Origin: CAYFUR01 sp964346275
GTDB taxonomy: Bacteria > Sumerlaeota > Sumerlaeia > SLMS01
DNA: 33,739 nt
Reading direction: 5' to 3'
Assembly: GCA_964346275.1 (NCBI GenBank)
Contig: CAYFUR010000037.1
Location: 1-33,739 of the forward strand
Below are positions 6,082 to 14,352 of the stretch, piece by piece. How positions within the stretch are numbered: position 1 is the stretch's first letter; each line of letters starts with the position of its first letter. The translations under genes and the position numbers were made by a program. The notes beneath the pieces were generated by a model. It had not been told where the DNA came from. It made no database searches and saw only the letters and a list, made by a program, of their open reading frames with translations.

Positions 6082-9000
6082 ATGAACAAATACACAGATG
6101 AGGTTATAGACCACCTTCTCCAGCACCTCGACGGTCTCGACGTTCTTGAGCTGATCGATTACCATCCGGAGTCGATCCAGCTCGAAGACGGCGTTGTTCA
6201 TTCCTATTGTCCCCTGTGCCAGGACATCTCGGATCGCTACCTGACCGTGGACCTGAAAGAGCGGACCTTCCGCTCCGAGCCACCTGGAATGCCCCCCCAG
6301 GTGGGAACGCTGGTCGACCTCTTTGCCCGCGTGCGGCGCATCGATCTGGACCAGGCGGTGGAAGAATTGGCCGATGAATTCGGCATCCTCCTCCTCGACT
6401 CGGAAACAGAAAAAGATCCGGATGCGCTGCTGGAGGAAGCGGAGACTTTCCTGGAGGAAGCCAAAGCGGAAAAAGGAAAGCCAGCGCGGAAGTCCGAAGA
6501 GGCGATCAAGCGTTTCTCGCACATCCTGGAGAAGGATGCGGAGAATCGCCGCGCGCTCGCCGGGCTCCAGGCCGTCCGCCTGATCGAGAAAAACCCCGTT
6601 ACCCTGTATCAGGCGACGAGCAACCTGATCGAATGCGACAAGGCCGCGGGAAATCACAAAGGGGTGATCGATGCCGCGAAAGCTCACCTCGATCTGATCC
6701 CCGACGACCTGCCGGTGCGCGGAGAAATGGCGCGGGCCTATGCCGCGGCGGGCCAGCGCGAGGAGGCCGTGAACGAGCTTCTGACCCTTGCGGAGATGGC
6801 CGAAAAAGCAGGCCAGCTCGACCAGGCGCTTTCCGCCTATCACGAGGCCCGGAACATGGAGTCGGACGCGGTCGATGTGTTTCCCATGATTTTCAGCTTC
6901 CTGACCTCCCATGGGATGAACCAGGAAGCCGTGCGCCAGACACGGCAGGAAATCGACCGGTTGAAGAAAAGGGACGATTACCGCCAGGCGAGCCGCGTTG
7001 CCCAGAATCTTCTCAAGCTGAACGCAAACGATGACGAAGTGAGAATCCAGTCGATCGAACTGGCGATCATGGCCGGGCTGGACAGCGAATCGCGCAAGCG
7101 CTGTCTCGGTCTTGTCGATGATATGATTTCCGCCGGCCGGCATGAAAACGCCGCCGAGGCGCTCAGCTATCTCAGCGCGGAACGGCCCGAAGACGGGGAG
7201 ATTTTGGAAAAGCTGATCGAGACATTCCGCAAGGCAGGAAACGAGGAGGCGGTGGAGGAGCTGGACTACCGCCTGATGGATCTCTGGATCGAGTCCGGCC
7301 AAGGGGAAAAAGTCCTGGAGAAGCTGCATAAGCGGCTCGAGGAGAATCCCGAGGACTGCCGCGGACGCATGCTTCTGGGCCGCACTCATGATTCCATGGG
7401 CCAGAAGGAAAAGGCCATCGAGGTTCTCCGCGAGGCTGTCGATTATTGCCTTCAGTCAATGGACGAGGAGACGGCTCTCGAAGGCGTGCGGATGATCAAT
7501 CAAATCGATCCGGCGCTCTGGAATGACCGGGAGCAGGAAGTGGAAATGCTCTGGGCCATGGGGAAAGCGGAGGAATCGAAGGAATGCCTGCGCGAGTTGA
7601 TCCGCGATCTGGATTCCGCCCAGGAAGACGACCGGCTGGTGGAGATTCTGGAGGGCCATCGCCATCGCGATCCCAATTACCTGGAAACATTGGATACGCT
7701 GGCGCGTCTATACGATAAGAAGGGCCAGGCGGAAAAAGCCTCGGAAATCCGCCATGAAGCAGTGGACCGCCTTGTTCAGAATGAGGCCTATGAGCAAGCC
7801 GAGACGATGCTGCTGGAGTTTCTCAAAACGCGCCCTTCGGAGGCGGGGCTGCTGGAGAAGCTCGACAGGATCTACAAGAAAACGGCTCAGAAGAATATGC
7901 GGCGCGAGGTGGTTTTGAAGCTGGCCGCTTGCTATCGCGACACCAGGCGAGTCCAGGAAGAAGTGGATCTGCTTTCCGATGCACTCGAGGGTGCCCCCAA
8001 TGACCTGGAACTGGTCAATTGCCTCTACGAAGCGCAAAAGGAGGCCGGCGATCGGGAGGGAATGATCCAGACCGCGGAACGTCAAATCGAGCTGCTGACC
8101 CTCTCCTCCGACTACAAAGCCGCCTTGAAAAAAGCGGAATCGCTTCTGGAGGAAATGCCGGGGCACGAGGGAATTCTGAAGTCCCTTCTCACGATTTACG
8201 AAAAGCTTCAACGGAAGGAAGATGTTCTCAATACGGCAAGACAGCTTGCGGAAAGCTATCGCGAGAGCGGCCGCACGCCAGAGGAACAGGAAATCCTCGA
8301 GTTGTTGCTGGCCCAGAACCCCGGTGAACGTGAAGCCCGCGAGCGCCTCATCGAAATCCTTGCCCAGCAAAAAGAACACGATGAACTTCTCGCCCAGATT
8401 CGCACCTACGGCAAAGAACATGGCACCAGCGGGGAAAACCTCATCGAATTGATGAAGCGGGTTCTCGCTGAATTGCCGGAAATGACCGATCTTCGGCTGG
8501 AACTGATCGGGATTCTTCGGAAGCAGAACCGCCAGGACGACCTGATCGAGCAACTCCAATCCGCGGTGGAATACCTGGAAGAAGAACAGGACTCCGACTC
8601 TCTCATCGAGTTGTATCGAGAGCTGCTTTCTCTTCGGCCGGATAACCAGATCGCTCGGGCGCGGCTGGTGGAGCTTTTGAAAGCGGCGGGCAAGCACGAG
8701 GAAGCGGTGCGCCAGCACCAGGCCCTTGCCCAGCAGTATCGCGAGGCGCGCCAGTTGAAGCAGGCGGCGGAAGCCTACGAGAAGATGTCGGCGGACAATC
8801 CCCGCAACGAGGAAATCCTTTCGGCTTATGCATCGCTGCTCCAGGAGATGGGCCAGAGGGAACCAGCGGCGCGCAAGCTGTGCCAGCTGGCCACGGTGCT
8901 CGCCGAAAAAGGCTCGCTGGACAAGGCGATCAAGCTTCTGAAAGAAGCGATTGAGCACGACCCCGAGGATGTGGATCTGCGGCACGCCTTGATCGAAAAA

Positions 9001-10179
9001 CTTCGCGACGACCAGAAATTCGATGAAGCGGCCGGGGAACTGCGCGCCCTGGCGGATTTTCACAAGAAAGGCGGGGACACGAAAAGCAGCATCGCTTCGC
9101 TGCGCGAGGCCGTGGCGCTCGATCCCGACACCAGCGCCAGCCGCCGGTCGTTGATCGATGAACTGGAAGGGATGGGCCGCCACGAAGAAGCCCAGGCGGA
9201 GCAGTTGCGCCTGGCGGAGAGCCTCTCGAGCCAGGGCCTGCCCCAGCGCGCACTCAGCGTGACGGATGAGATTCTCGGCAAGAACCCCTCGAGCCTGCCG
9301 ACGCGGCGCCTGCGCGCCCAGATTTTCGATGCCATGGGCGAGGAGATGCAGGCCCTCGCCGAATATCGCGAAATGCAGAACTATCTCGACCGCGTTGACG
9401 TGCAGGTGGTCGATCCCGAGGACCCCGAGGAGCAGACCGGCGGGTTCTTCCCCGGGCTTCAGGTTCTGCCGGAATACGATTTCGATTCATTTATCGTGGG
9501 GAGTAAAAACAACTTTGCCTACGCCACGGCCAAGGCGGTGGCCGATCATCCCGGCACGGTTCACAATCCCCTGTTCCTCTACTCCGACGTGGGCCTGGGC
9601 AAGACCCACCTCCTTCACGCCATCGCCAACGAACTGCGCCGCAAGAGGCCCGACATCCGGATTCTCTATGCCAGCACGGAATACTTCACCAGTGCCCTCA
9701 TCGAGGCGATCCAGAACAACACGGTGACGGCTTTCCGCAATCGCCATCGGCGGTCGGACGTTTTGTTGCTGGACGATGTGCAGTTCCTCGCGGGCAAGGA
9801 GCGCAGCCAGGAAGAATTCTTCCATATCTTCAACATCCTGCACCAGGATGGCCGCCAGATCGTCGTGACGTCGGACCGGCCCCCCAAGGACATCGCCCAC
9901 CTGGACAAGCGCATTCGTTCGCGCTTTGGCCAGGGCGTGATCGTAGACATCCAGCCGCCGGACCTGGAAACGCGCACGGCAATTCTGAAAGCGGAATCCG
10001 AGAGAAGGAAAATCCGCGTGCCCGACGAGGCGATGATGGCCCTCGCGGAACGCATCTCCAGCAACGTCCGCGAACTGAAGGGCGCCTTTAACCAGCTTGT
10101 CACCCAGCACGAACTCTGCGGCGACGAGTTGACGGCAACCACCGCGAACAGCATCGTGGACAAGTTCTTTGCGACGTGA
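6082..10179 (+). CDS. CHC2-like zinc-ribbon / TPR array / DnaA-type AAA+ fusion protein
   Basis: A 1365-residue cytoplasmic protein. Residues about 18-105 resemble the DnaG primase zinc ribbon: a SYCPLCQD knuckle (Cys43, Cys46), then TLVDLFARV and a helix ending EELADEFGILL, like the DnaG segment ending RLAERAGI. The second cysteine pair is absent. Residues about 150-1090 are charged helical hairpins of TPR type (A...Y...L...P rhythm), roughly two dozen by eye. Residues about 1125-1365 are a DnaA domain III: Walker A DVGLGKT (Lys1174), Walker B LLLDDVQ (Asp1231-1232), sensor 1 VTSD, arginine finger SRFGQG (Arg1281), sensor 2 NVRELKG (Arg1330). The protein stops there, so the DnaA helix-turn-helix domain IV is missing. 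It may be a DnaA- or Hda-like regulator or scaffold; its role is unknown. Confidence 0.9.
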   Translation: MNKYTDEVIDHLLQHLDGLDVLELIDYHPESIQLEDGVVHSYCPLCQDISDRYLTVDLKERTFRSEPPGMPPQVGTLVDLFARVRRIDLDQAVEELADEFGILLLDSETEKDPDALLEEAETFLEEAKAEKGKPARKSEEAIKRFSHILEKDAENRRALAGLQAVRLIEKNPVTLYQATSNLIECDKAAGNHKGVIDAAKAHLDLIPDDLPVRGEMARAYAAAGQREEAVNELLTLAEMAEKAGQLDQALSAYHEARNMESDAVDVFPMIFSFLTSHGMNQEAVRQTRQEIDRLKKRDDYRQASRVAQNLLKLNANDDEVRIQSIELAIMAGLDSESRKRCLGLVDDMISAGRHENAAEALSYLSAERPEDGEILEKLIETFRKAGNEEAVEELDYRLMDLWIESGQGEKVLEKLHKRLEENPEDCRGRMLLGRTHDSMGQKEKAIEVLREAVDYCLQSMDEETALEGVRMINQIDPALWNDREQEVEMLWAMGKAEESKECLRELIRDLDSAQEDDRLVEILEGHRHRDPNYLETLDTLARLYDKKGQAEKASEIRHEAVDRLVQNEAYEQAETMLLEFLKTRPSEAGLLEKLDRIYKKTAQKNMRREVVLKLAACYRDTRRVQEEVDLLSDALEGAPNDLELVNCLYEAQKEAGDREGMIQTAERQIELLTLSSDYKAALKKAESLLEEMPGHEGILKSLLTIYEKLQRKEDVLNTARQLAESYRESGRTPEEQEILELLLAQNPGEREARERLIEILAQQKEHDELLAQIRTYGKEHGTSGENLIELMKRVLAELPEMTDLRLELIGILRKQNRQDDLIEQLQSAVEYLEEEQDSDSLIELYRELLSLRPDNQIARARLVELLKAAGKHEEAVRQHQALAQQYREARQLKQAAEAYEKMSADNPRNEEILSAYASLLQEMGQREPAARKLCQLATVLAEKGSLDKAIKLLKEAIEHDPEDVDLRHALIEKLRDDQKFDEAAGELRALADFHKKGGDTKSSIASLREAVALDPDTSASRRSLIDELEGMGRHEEAQAEQLRLAESLSSQGLPQRALSVTDEILGKNPSSLPTRRLRAQIFDAMGEEMQALAEYREMQNYLDRVDVQVVDPEDPEEQTGGFFPGLQVLPEYDFDSFIVGSKNNFAYATAKAVADHPGTVHNPLFLYSDVGLGKTHLLHAIANELRRKRPDIRILYASTEYFTSALIEAIQNNTVTAFRNRHRRSDVLLLDDVQFLAGKERSQEEFFHIFNILHQDGRQIVVTSDRPPKDIAHLDKRIRSRFGQGVIVDIQPPDLETRTAILKAESERRKIRVPDEAMMALAERISSNVRELKGAFNQLVTQHELCGDELTATTANSIVDKFFAT

Positions 10180-10247
10180 TAGACAATGCCTGCGCCAGCG
10201 GGCGCAGTACTCCCGCCTCCACTCCATGAGGGAAAAACGTCCCGGCC

Positions 10248-10892
10248 GTGAGCATTGCCTTTCTCGCGTCAGCAGGCTCGCCGCAGTTCGATGACTTCGT
10301 CGAATTGCTGGTTTACGGTATCGTCATCGGGGTCGGGATTATTGCCCTTTTTATCCTGACGCTCGTGCTGCGCACGACAATCGGAAGCCGGATCAAGAAC
10401 CAGGGAATCCCCTTTGGCATGTCTGCTGAGGATATCGAAAAGCTGAAACAAAAGGGAAACCTGACGGAGGAAGAAGTGAAGAAAATCCGCCAGGCCATGG
10501 GGCGCAAGTTTATCGAGCGTTCGAAAGAGGTGGAGGAAGCATCGCGCGAACCGGCGAACGCGGAACTCATGCTCAAGAGGGAAGAAGAACGCTTGAAGGC
10601 GGCGGGGTTGAACCGGGAAGAACAACCGGTCGAGGAGGACAGCGCATCCATTCCCGAACCGCCGGACGAGAACCACCCGAAAAAAGAACCGCTTCGCCCA
10701 ATGCCGTCCCCGGCCACAGAAACGCCTCCAGTGGAGAGCGAAGCCCGGCAGCCGACTGCCGCAGGCAGCCTTCCCGAACACCTCGCGGGCATGGTGGATC
10801 GATCCGAGATGGAACTGGAGGAGTTGCACTCGGCGGGCTTTCTGACGGAAGAGGACCTGGAACGGATCCGGCAGGCCAGAGAGGACCTATGA
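10248..10892 (+). CDS. Single-pass membrane protein with two SHOCT-like motifs
   Basis: A 214-residue protein starting at GTG. Residues about 17-42 form one transmembrane helix. The cytoplasmic part carries IEKLKQKGNLTEEEVKKIRQ (about 64-83), then an acidic, Pro-rich linker, and ends with LEELHSAGFLTEEDLERIRQ. Both match the short helical SHOCT pattern (leucine-rich helix, Gly, Leu/Ile-Thr-Glu-Glu, second helix), a module proposed to mediate oligomerisation. No ideal ribosome binding site is visible. The gene is 68 bases downstream of the DnaA-type fusion gene and its stop overlaps the next start, placing it at the head of a four-gene operon. Specific function unknown. Confidence 0.75.
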   Translation: MSIAFLASAGSPQFDDFVELLVYGIVIGVGIIALFILTLVLRTTIGSRIKNQGIPFGMSAEDIEKLKQKGNLTEEEVKKIRQAMGRKFIERSKEVEEASREPANAELMLKREEERLKAAGLNREEQPVEEDSASIPEPPDENHPKKEPLRPMPSPATETPPVESEARQPTAAGSLPEHLAGMVDRSEMELEELHSAGFLTEEDLERIRQAREDL

Positions 10893-12964
10893 TTTTCCGA
10901 CTCCCGGCATTTTGTCTATACGCTTTACTGCTTGCGGCTTTCATCTCTCCCGCATGGTGCCAGGAAGAGAGCACGCCGGACGCCGCTGAGGAGAATGTCG
11001 CCAAAGCCTTGCGCGCGGCGTTTCTTGGCGACGCGGATGGAGTGCACCAGGAGGCACGGCGGCGCCGCCAGCAGGAGCAGTGGGCCGAAGAAGGCGGCCG
11101 GCCGATCGCCTCTCTTTCAGAAAACATCGAGGCGCTGGCCATCGCGGCGCGGCGGCCTCTGCCAACGTTGCAGGAAAAACGCGAGGCCCTGGCCGATTTC
11201 CGTTCGGACCAGATCACCTCGAACCTTGACCGGCTGATCCGGAGAGAGGAGCCGCGCCAGCGGTTTCTCGAGGCGCACAAGGATCGCCGCTACGAGAAGT
11301 TCCGCGCCCTCTTCAACACATTCGCCGGGCCGGCCTCCTCGCTGGTCCAGGGCCAGTTCTTTCCCCTGTTTGCGCTCCCCTTTCAAGGCCTGGAATACTT
11401 GGCGGTTGGCCGCCTCTATCTGACTCCGGAACAACGGCGCGAGTATTTCCTCGCGCGCGAGGCTGCGCAGTTCCCACCATCGGACGAGGTTTCGCGCCAG
11501 GCGCGTAATACGCGCGAGGAATGGGATCCTCGGCGCCGGCGCCTGTCTGCGCTCCAGGCAAAGATCAATGGCCAGCGGGCCATGGAGGACGGGCGCCTGG
11601 AGACGGCGATTTTCTGGTTCGAAAAAGAACAGGATCTGCGCAGGTGGTCGGAGCCCCAGAATAAACAGCACCTGGAAGTGCGCCAGCGCCTCGCCCGCGA
11701 GAGGGCCCATCGGCGCCAATCCCTTACCGTGGTTGACGGCGATGCGCTTTTCTTTTCCCCGGAGGAATTCTCTGTCTATACAGATATTCTCCGCGCCCTG
11801 ATGCTGGAAAACAACGACACGCTGACATCAACGACGCGGCAACTTGCGGTCAACTATCCCTCCTCGGCTGCTGCCGACGATGCCCAGGCGGCCCGGGCGG
11901 CCCTCGCCCGCCGCAAAGGCAATAACGCCCTCGCGCGGCTCTACCTCGAAGACCTGGAAGACGCGCGGGAGGAATCCCTCTGGGCGAGCCGGGCCGCGGA
12001 TTACCTGAAACGCCCTGCCTATGCGCCTGGCGAGGCGCTGGAGGATGCCCGGGGAGAAGCCCGCGATCGATTCTGGGCCTATCTGCTCAAGGGGGAGAAT
12101 CCGGAAGTCATTGCCCGGTCGCTGACCGCGGATGAGGCGCGGCTCGAGCGGCGCCGATGGTTCGACTCCGCCCGCGGGCTGTTTATCACGGACACGGCAG
12201 CGCGGGCCATGGCCCTTCCCTTTGTGCTTCCCTTTCCCAAGCCGGAACTGATCGACACGGCGGCGCGCATCGACTCGGACTATTTCGAAACCTCCGAAGG
12301 GGAGCGCTGGCTGCGGCGCGTGATGAAAGCCCAGGCCACCGGCGGACAGTATTTCGACGCGGCGGAAACGGCCCGGCGCCTGGGGGACACGAAAAAGGCG
12401 CTCGCCCATGAAAAGCGGGCCGCGCGGCGGCTGGAGCGCCTTGGCGACGAGGCGCCACCACGCCTTGCCATTCCGATCTATACGCGGATTCTCAATGCCT
12501 ATACAACGTATCCCCATCGCGCCCGCGTGGAGGAGAAGCTGGAGGAAAGCCGATTCGAGGCGGGAACCGTGGCGGTGCTTTCGCGGGAGGAGCTGCGGGC
12601 CTGGCCTGAACTCTGGCGCAATGGCGGACTGCCTCTCAATGAGGCGTTGCTGGACGGTCGGAAAGAAAACGGCGAGATCAGCGAAGAGGGGGTGCGGCTG
12701 CTGGCCTGGGATGCCTTTGTCTATAATGACCGGGCGGCGGACCGCCGCGTGGAAGTCCCCATAGAGCCGGAACAGCACCGCACGGTGCGCCGCTTGCTCG
12801 AGCCGCGCCGCCGGAGCCAGGCCATCCGCGCGGAGGTGAAGGAGCCCCTTCCGCGACGAAAGATTCCCATCGCCCTGGAGGCTGGCGCCGTGCCCGGGTT
12901 CCAGATTGCGCCCGCGCTGGTGCCGCTGCAGCCCGATCCCGCGCAGCGCGAGCTTTACGAGTAA
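10889..12964 (+). CDS. Secreted helical-repeat protein of unknown function
   Basis: A 691-residue protein with an N-terminal signal peptide (MIFRLPAFCLYALLLAAF..., cleavage probably near residue 24, just before QEES). No lipobox is present. The mature part is strongly helical, rich in Arg, Glu and Ala, with stretches resembling TPR or Sel1-type hairpins (for example QRAMEDGRLETAIFWFEKEQ and GQYFDAAETARRLGDTKKAL). I recognise no catalytic domain. The ATG overlaps the stop of the SHOCT-like gene (ATGA), and the DUF374 gene follows after 9 bases. It probably acts in the periplasm or at the outer membrane, possibly as an envelope assembly factor; that is inference from the signal peptide and neighbours. 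Confidence 0.75.
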   Translation: MIFRLPAFCLYALLLAAFISPAWCQEESTPDAAEENVAKALRAAFLGDADGVHQEARRRRQQEQWAEEGGRPIASLSENIEALAIAARRPLPTLQEKREALADFRSDQITSNLDRLIRREEPRQRFLEAHKDRRYEKFRALFNTFAGPASSLVQGQFFPLFALPFQGLEYLAVGRLYLTPEQRREYFLAREAAQFPPSDEVSRQARNTREEWDPRRRRLSALQAKINGQRAMEDGRLETAIFWFEKEQDLRRWSEPQNKQHLEVRQRLARERAHRRQSLTVVDGDALFFSPEEFSVYTDILRALMLENNDTLTSTTRQLAVNYPSSAAADDAQAARAALARRKGNNALARLYLEDLEDAREESLWASRAADYLKRPAYAPGEALEDARGEARDRFWAYLLKGENPEVIARSLTADEARLERRRWFDSARGLFITDTAARAMALPFVLPFPKPELIDTAARIDSDYFETSEGERWLRRVMKAQATGGQYFDAAETARRLGDTKKALAHEKRAARRLERLGDEAPPRLAIPIYTRILNAYTTYPHRARVEEKLEESRFEAGTVAVLSREELRAWPELWRNGGLPLNEALLDGRKENGEISEEGVRLLAWDAFVYNDRAADRRVEVPIEPEQHRTVRRLLEPRRRSQAIRAEVKEPLPRRKIPIALEAGAVPGFQIAPALVPLQPDPAQRELYE

Positions 12965-12973
12965 GGACTCCCC

Positions 12974-13684
12974 ATGGCCAGGTCCTGGCGCCAAATCAAG
13001 TTCGACTTGATCGAACGGGTGTTGCTTCCGCCAGCTTTGATCATCCTCAAGCTTTGGGTCCGAACCTGGCGGGTTGACGACGAAGCGATTCGCGAACTGG
13101 AAGAACTGTTCAAGGAAGAGCGCGCCGTTGTTGCCACGCTGCATGGCCTGGGGCTTTCCTTGCTGGTTTTCCCCCGGCTTTGCCTGGAACGGGGGCGCAC
13201 GCCGGCAATTCTAACAAGTCCCAGCCGCGACGGCCGCCTGATGGATGCAATCGCCCTCCCCATGGGACTCCATGTGACAAAAGGCTCCTCGCGCAGCCAT
13301 GCCTCCGCCGCAATACGCGGCATGGTTCGGGAAGTCGAGAAGGGGAAAATCGGCGTGATCACCGTCGACGGCCCGCGCGGTCCCCTCGCTGTGCCGAAGC
13401 CGGGGATCTTCCGCATCGCCCGGGATACCCGCTCCGAAATCTATACGGTCCTCGCCTCCGCGTCCCGCGCCATTCATTTCCGCAAAGCGTGGGACCGCGC
13501 GTTTTTACCGCTCCCTTTTGCGAAACTCCAATTTCGCTTTTGCCGGTTCGAAACGGCAGGCCTTGACGAAGAGGAACTGAAAAACAAGCTCCGGCGCGAG
13601 CTGATCAACGAAGGGCGCAAGGTGGGCTGTCCCATCGTTGAGGGCCTTGAGGCGCGACGGGAGGAGGAAACGCCCTCCTCATGA
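12974..13684 (+). CDS. DUF374 family lysophospholipid acyltransferase-like protein
   Basis: A 236-residue protein with the DUF374 signature: ATLHGLGL near the N-terminus, SPSRDGRLMDAIA, the KGSSRSHASAAIRGM block, VDGPRGPLAVPKPGI, and the KAWDRAFLPLPFAKL block. The family is related to acyltransferases that handle lipid A-type or lysophospholipid substrates; bacterial members are usually linked to envelope lipid assembly. A hydrophobic segment near residues 15-30 could associate it with the inner membrane. AAGGA lies close before the ATG. The stop overlaps the rsmD start, continuing the operon from 10248. Confidence 0.88.
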   Translation: MARSWRQIKFDLIERVLLPPALIILKLWVRTWRVDDEAIRELEELFKEERAVVATLHGLGLSLLVFPRLCLERGRTPAILTSPSRDGRLMDAIALPMGLHVTKGSSRSHASAAIRGMVREVEKGKIGVITVDGPRGPLAVPKPGIFRIARDTRSEIYTVLASASRAIHFRKAWDRAFLPLPFAKLQFRFCRFETAGLDEEELKNKLRRELINEGRKVGCPIVEGLEARREEETPSS

Positions 13685-14244
13685 GTCTGCGCATTATCTC
13701 CGGCGAACGGCGGGGGGCCCGCCTGGCGGCCCCGCGCGGGGAAAGCACCCGCCCGCTGCGCGATCGGGTGCGCGAGGCGCTTTTCAACATGATTCGCGGC
13801 GAACTGGCCCATGCGCGGGTTCTGGATGCTTTTGCGGGCAGCGGCGCCGTGGGCCTGGAAGCGCTGAGCAATAGCGCGGACCGCGCTGTCTTTGCCGACA
13901 GCTCGGAGGGAGCGATACGCGCTTTGCGGCAGAACGTGGAGAAGCTCCGCTACCAGGACCGGGCGACGATATTGAAAGGCTCCTCGCCCTCCGTCCTCCT
14001 CCGCAGCCGTCTCGACATCGAGGCGTTCGACCTGCTCTTTCTCATGCCGCCCTACCACAGCGGACTCGGCCAGGAAGTCCTCGGCCATGAAGGAATGCAG
14101 CGGCTGTTCGCGGAACGCTGCCTCGCCGTACTCGAACTCCACAAAGATGAACCGGCCGAATTGCCGGAAGGATGGAAACGGCTCCAGGATCGCCTCTACG
14201 GTATCACGCGGCTGGTTTTCGCGGAATATCAGGGGCCGGAGTGA
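13681..14244 (+). CDS. rsmD: RsmD-family 16S rRNA (guanine-N2) methyltransferase
   Basis: A 187-residue Rossmann-fold methyltransferase of the RsmD family, which in E. coli makes m2G966 in 16S rRNA (198 residues there). Seen here: MSLRIISGERRGARL, then TRPLRDRVREALFNMI, then the SAM-binding motif VLDAFAGSGAVGLEAL (about 47-62). Motif IV, normally DPPY or DPPF, reads FLMPPY with Met122 replacing the Asp that contacts the target amine. Everything else looks intact, so the enzyme may have altered activity, or the codon may be a sequence error. The start overlaps the DUF374 stop (ATGA). Confidence 0.9.
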   Translation: MSLRIISGERRGARLAAPRGESTRPLRDRVREALFNMIRGELAHARVLDAFAGSGAVGLEALSNSADRAVFADSSEGAIRALRQNVEKLRYQDRATILKGSSPSVLLRSRLDIEAFDLLFLMPPYHSGLGQEVLGHEGMQRLFAERCLAVLELHKDEPAELPEGWKRLQDRLYGITRLVFAEYQGPE

Positions 14245-14294
14245 TTGGAGAAAATGGAGTGATAAGAGCAAGCTCAAGAGGAAGTGTAAGCAGA

Positions 14295-14342
14295 ACCTCG
14301 ACCCTCCAACCTCCATCTTCGATCTTCGACCCTCGACCTTCG
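14295..14342. repeat. Short imperfect CGACCCTC/TTCGATC repeat in a convergent gap
   Basis: About 48 bases between the converging rsmD and kinase genes are built from short pyrimidine-rich units: CTCGACCCTC, CTTCGATCTTCGACC and CTCGACCTTCG. The pattern is a low-complexity array rather than a terminator, since no stable hairpin with a T run is seen. The rest of the 108-base gap shows nothing recognisable. Confidence 0.4.
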
Positions 14343-14352
14343 CCCCTCCCCC

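Noticed and set aside
7708..9183. Minus-strand open frame of 491 codons
   Set aside because: Antisense to the TPR region of the fusion gene; a product of codon bias in the charged repeats.
10186..10206. TGCGCC/GGCGCA hairpin after the fusion gene
   Set aside because: A six-base stem without a T run; an overlapping alternative pairing exists, so no terminator is claimed.
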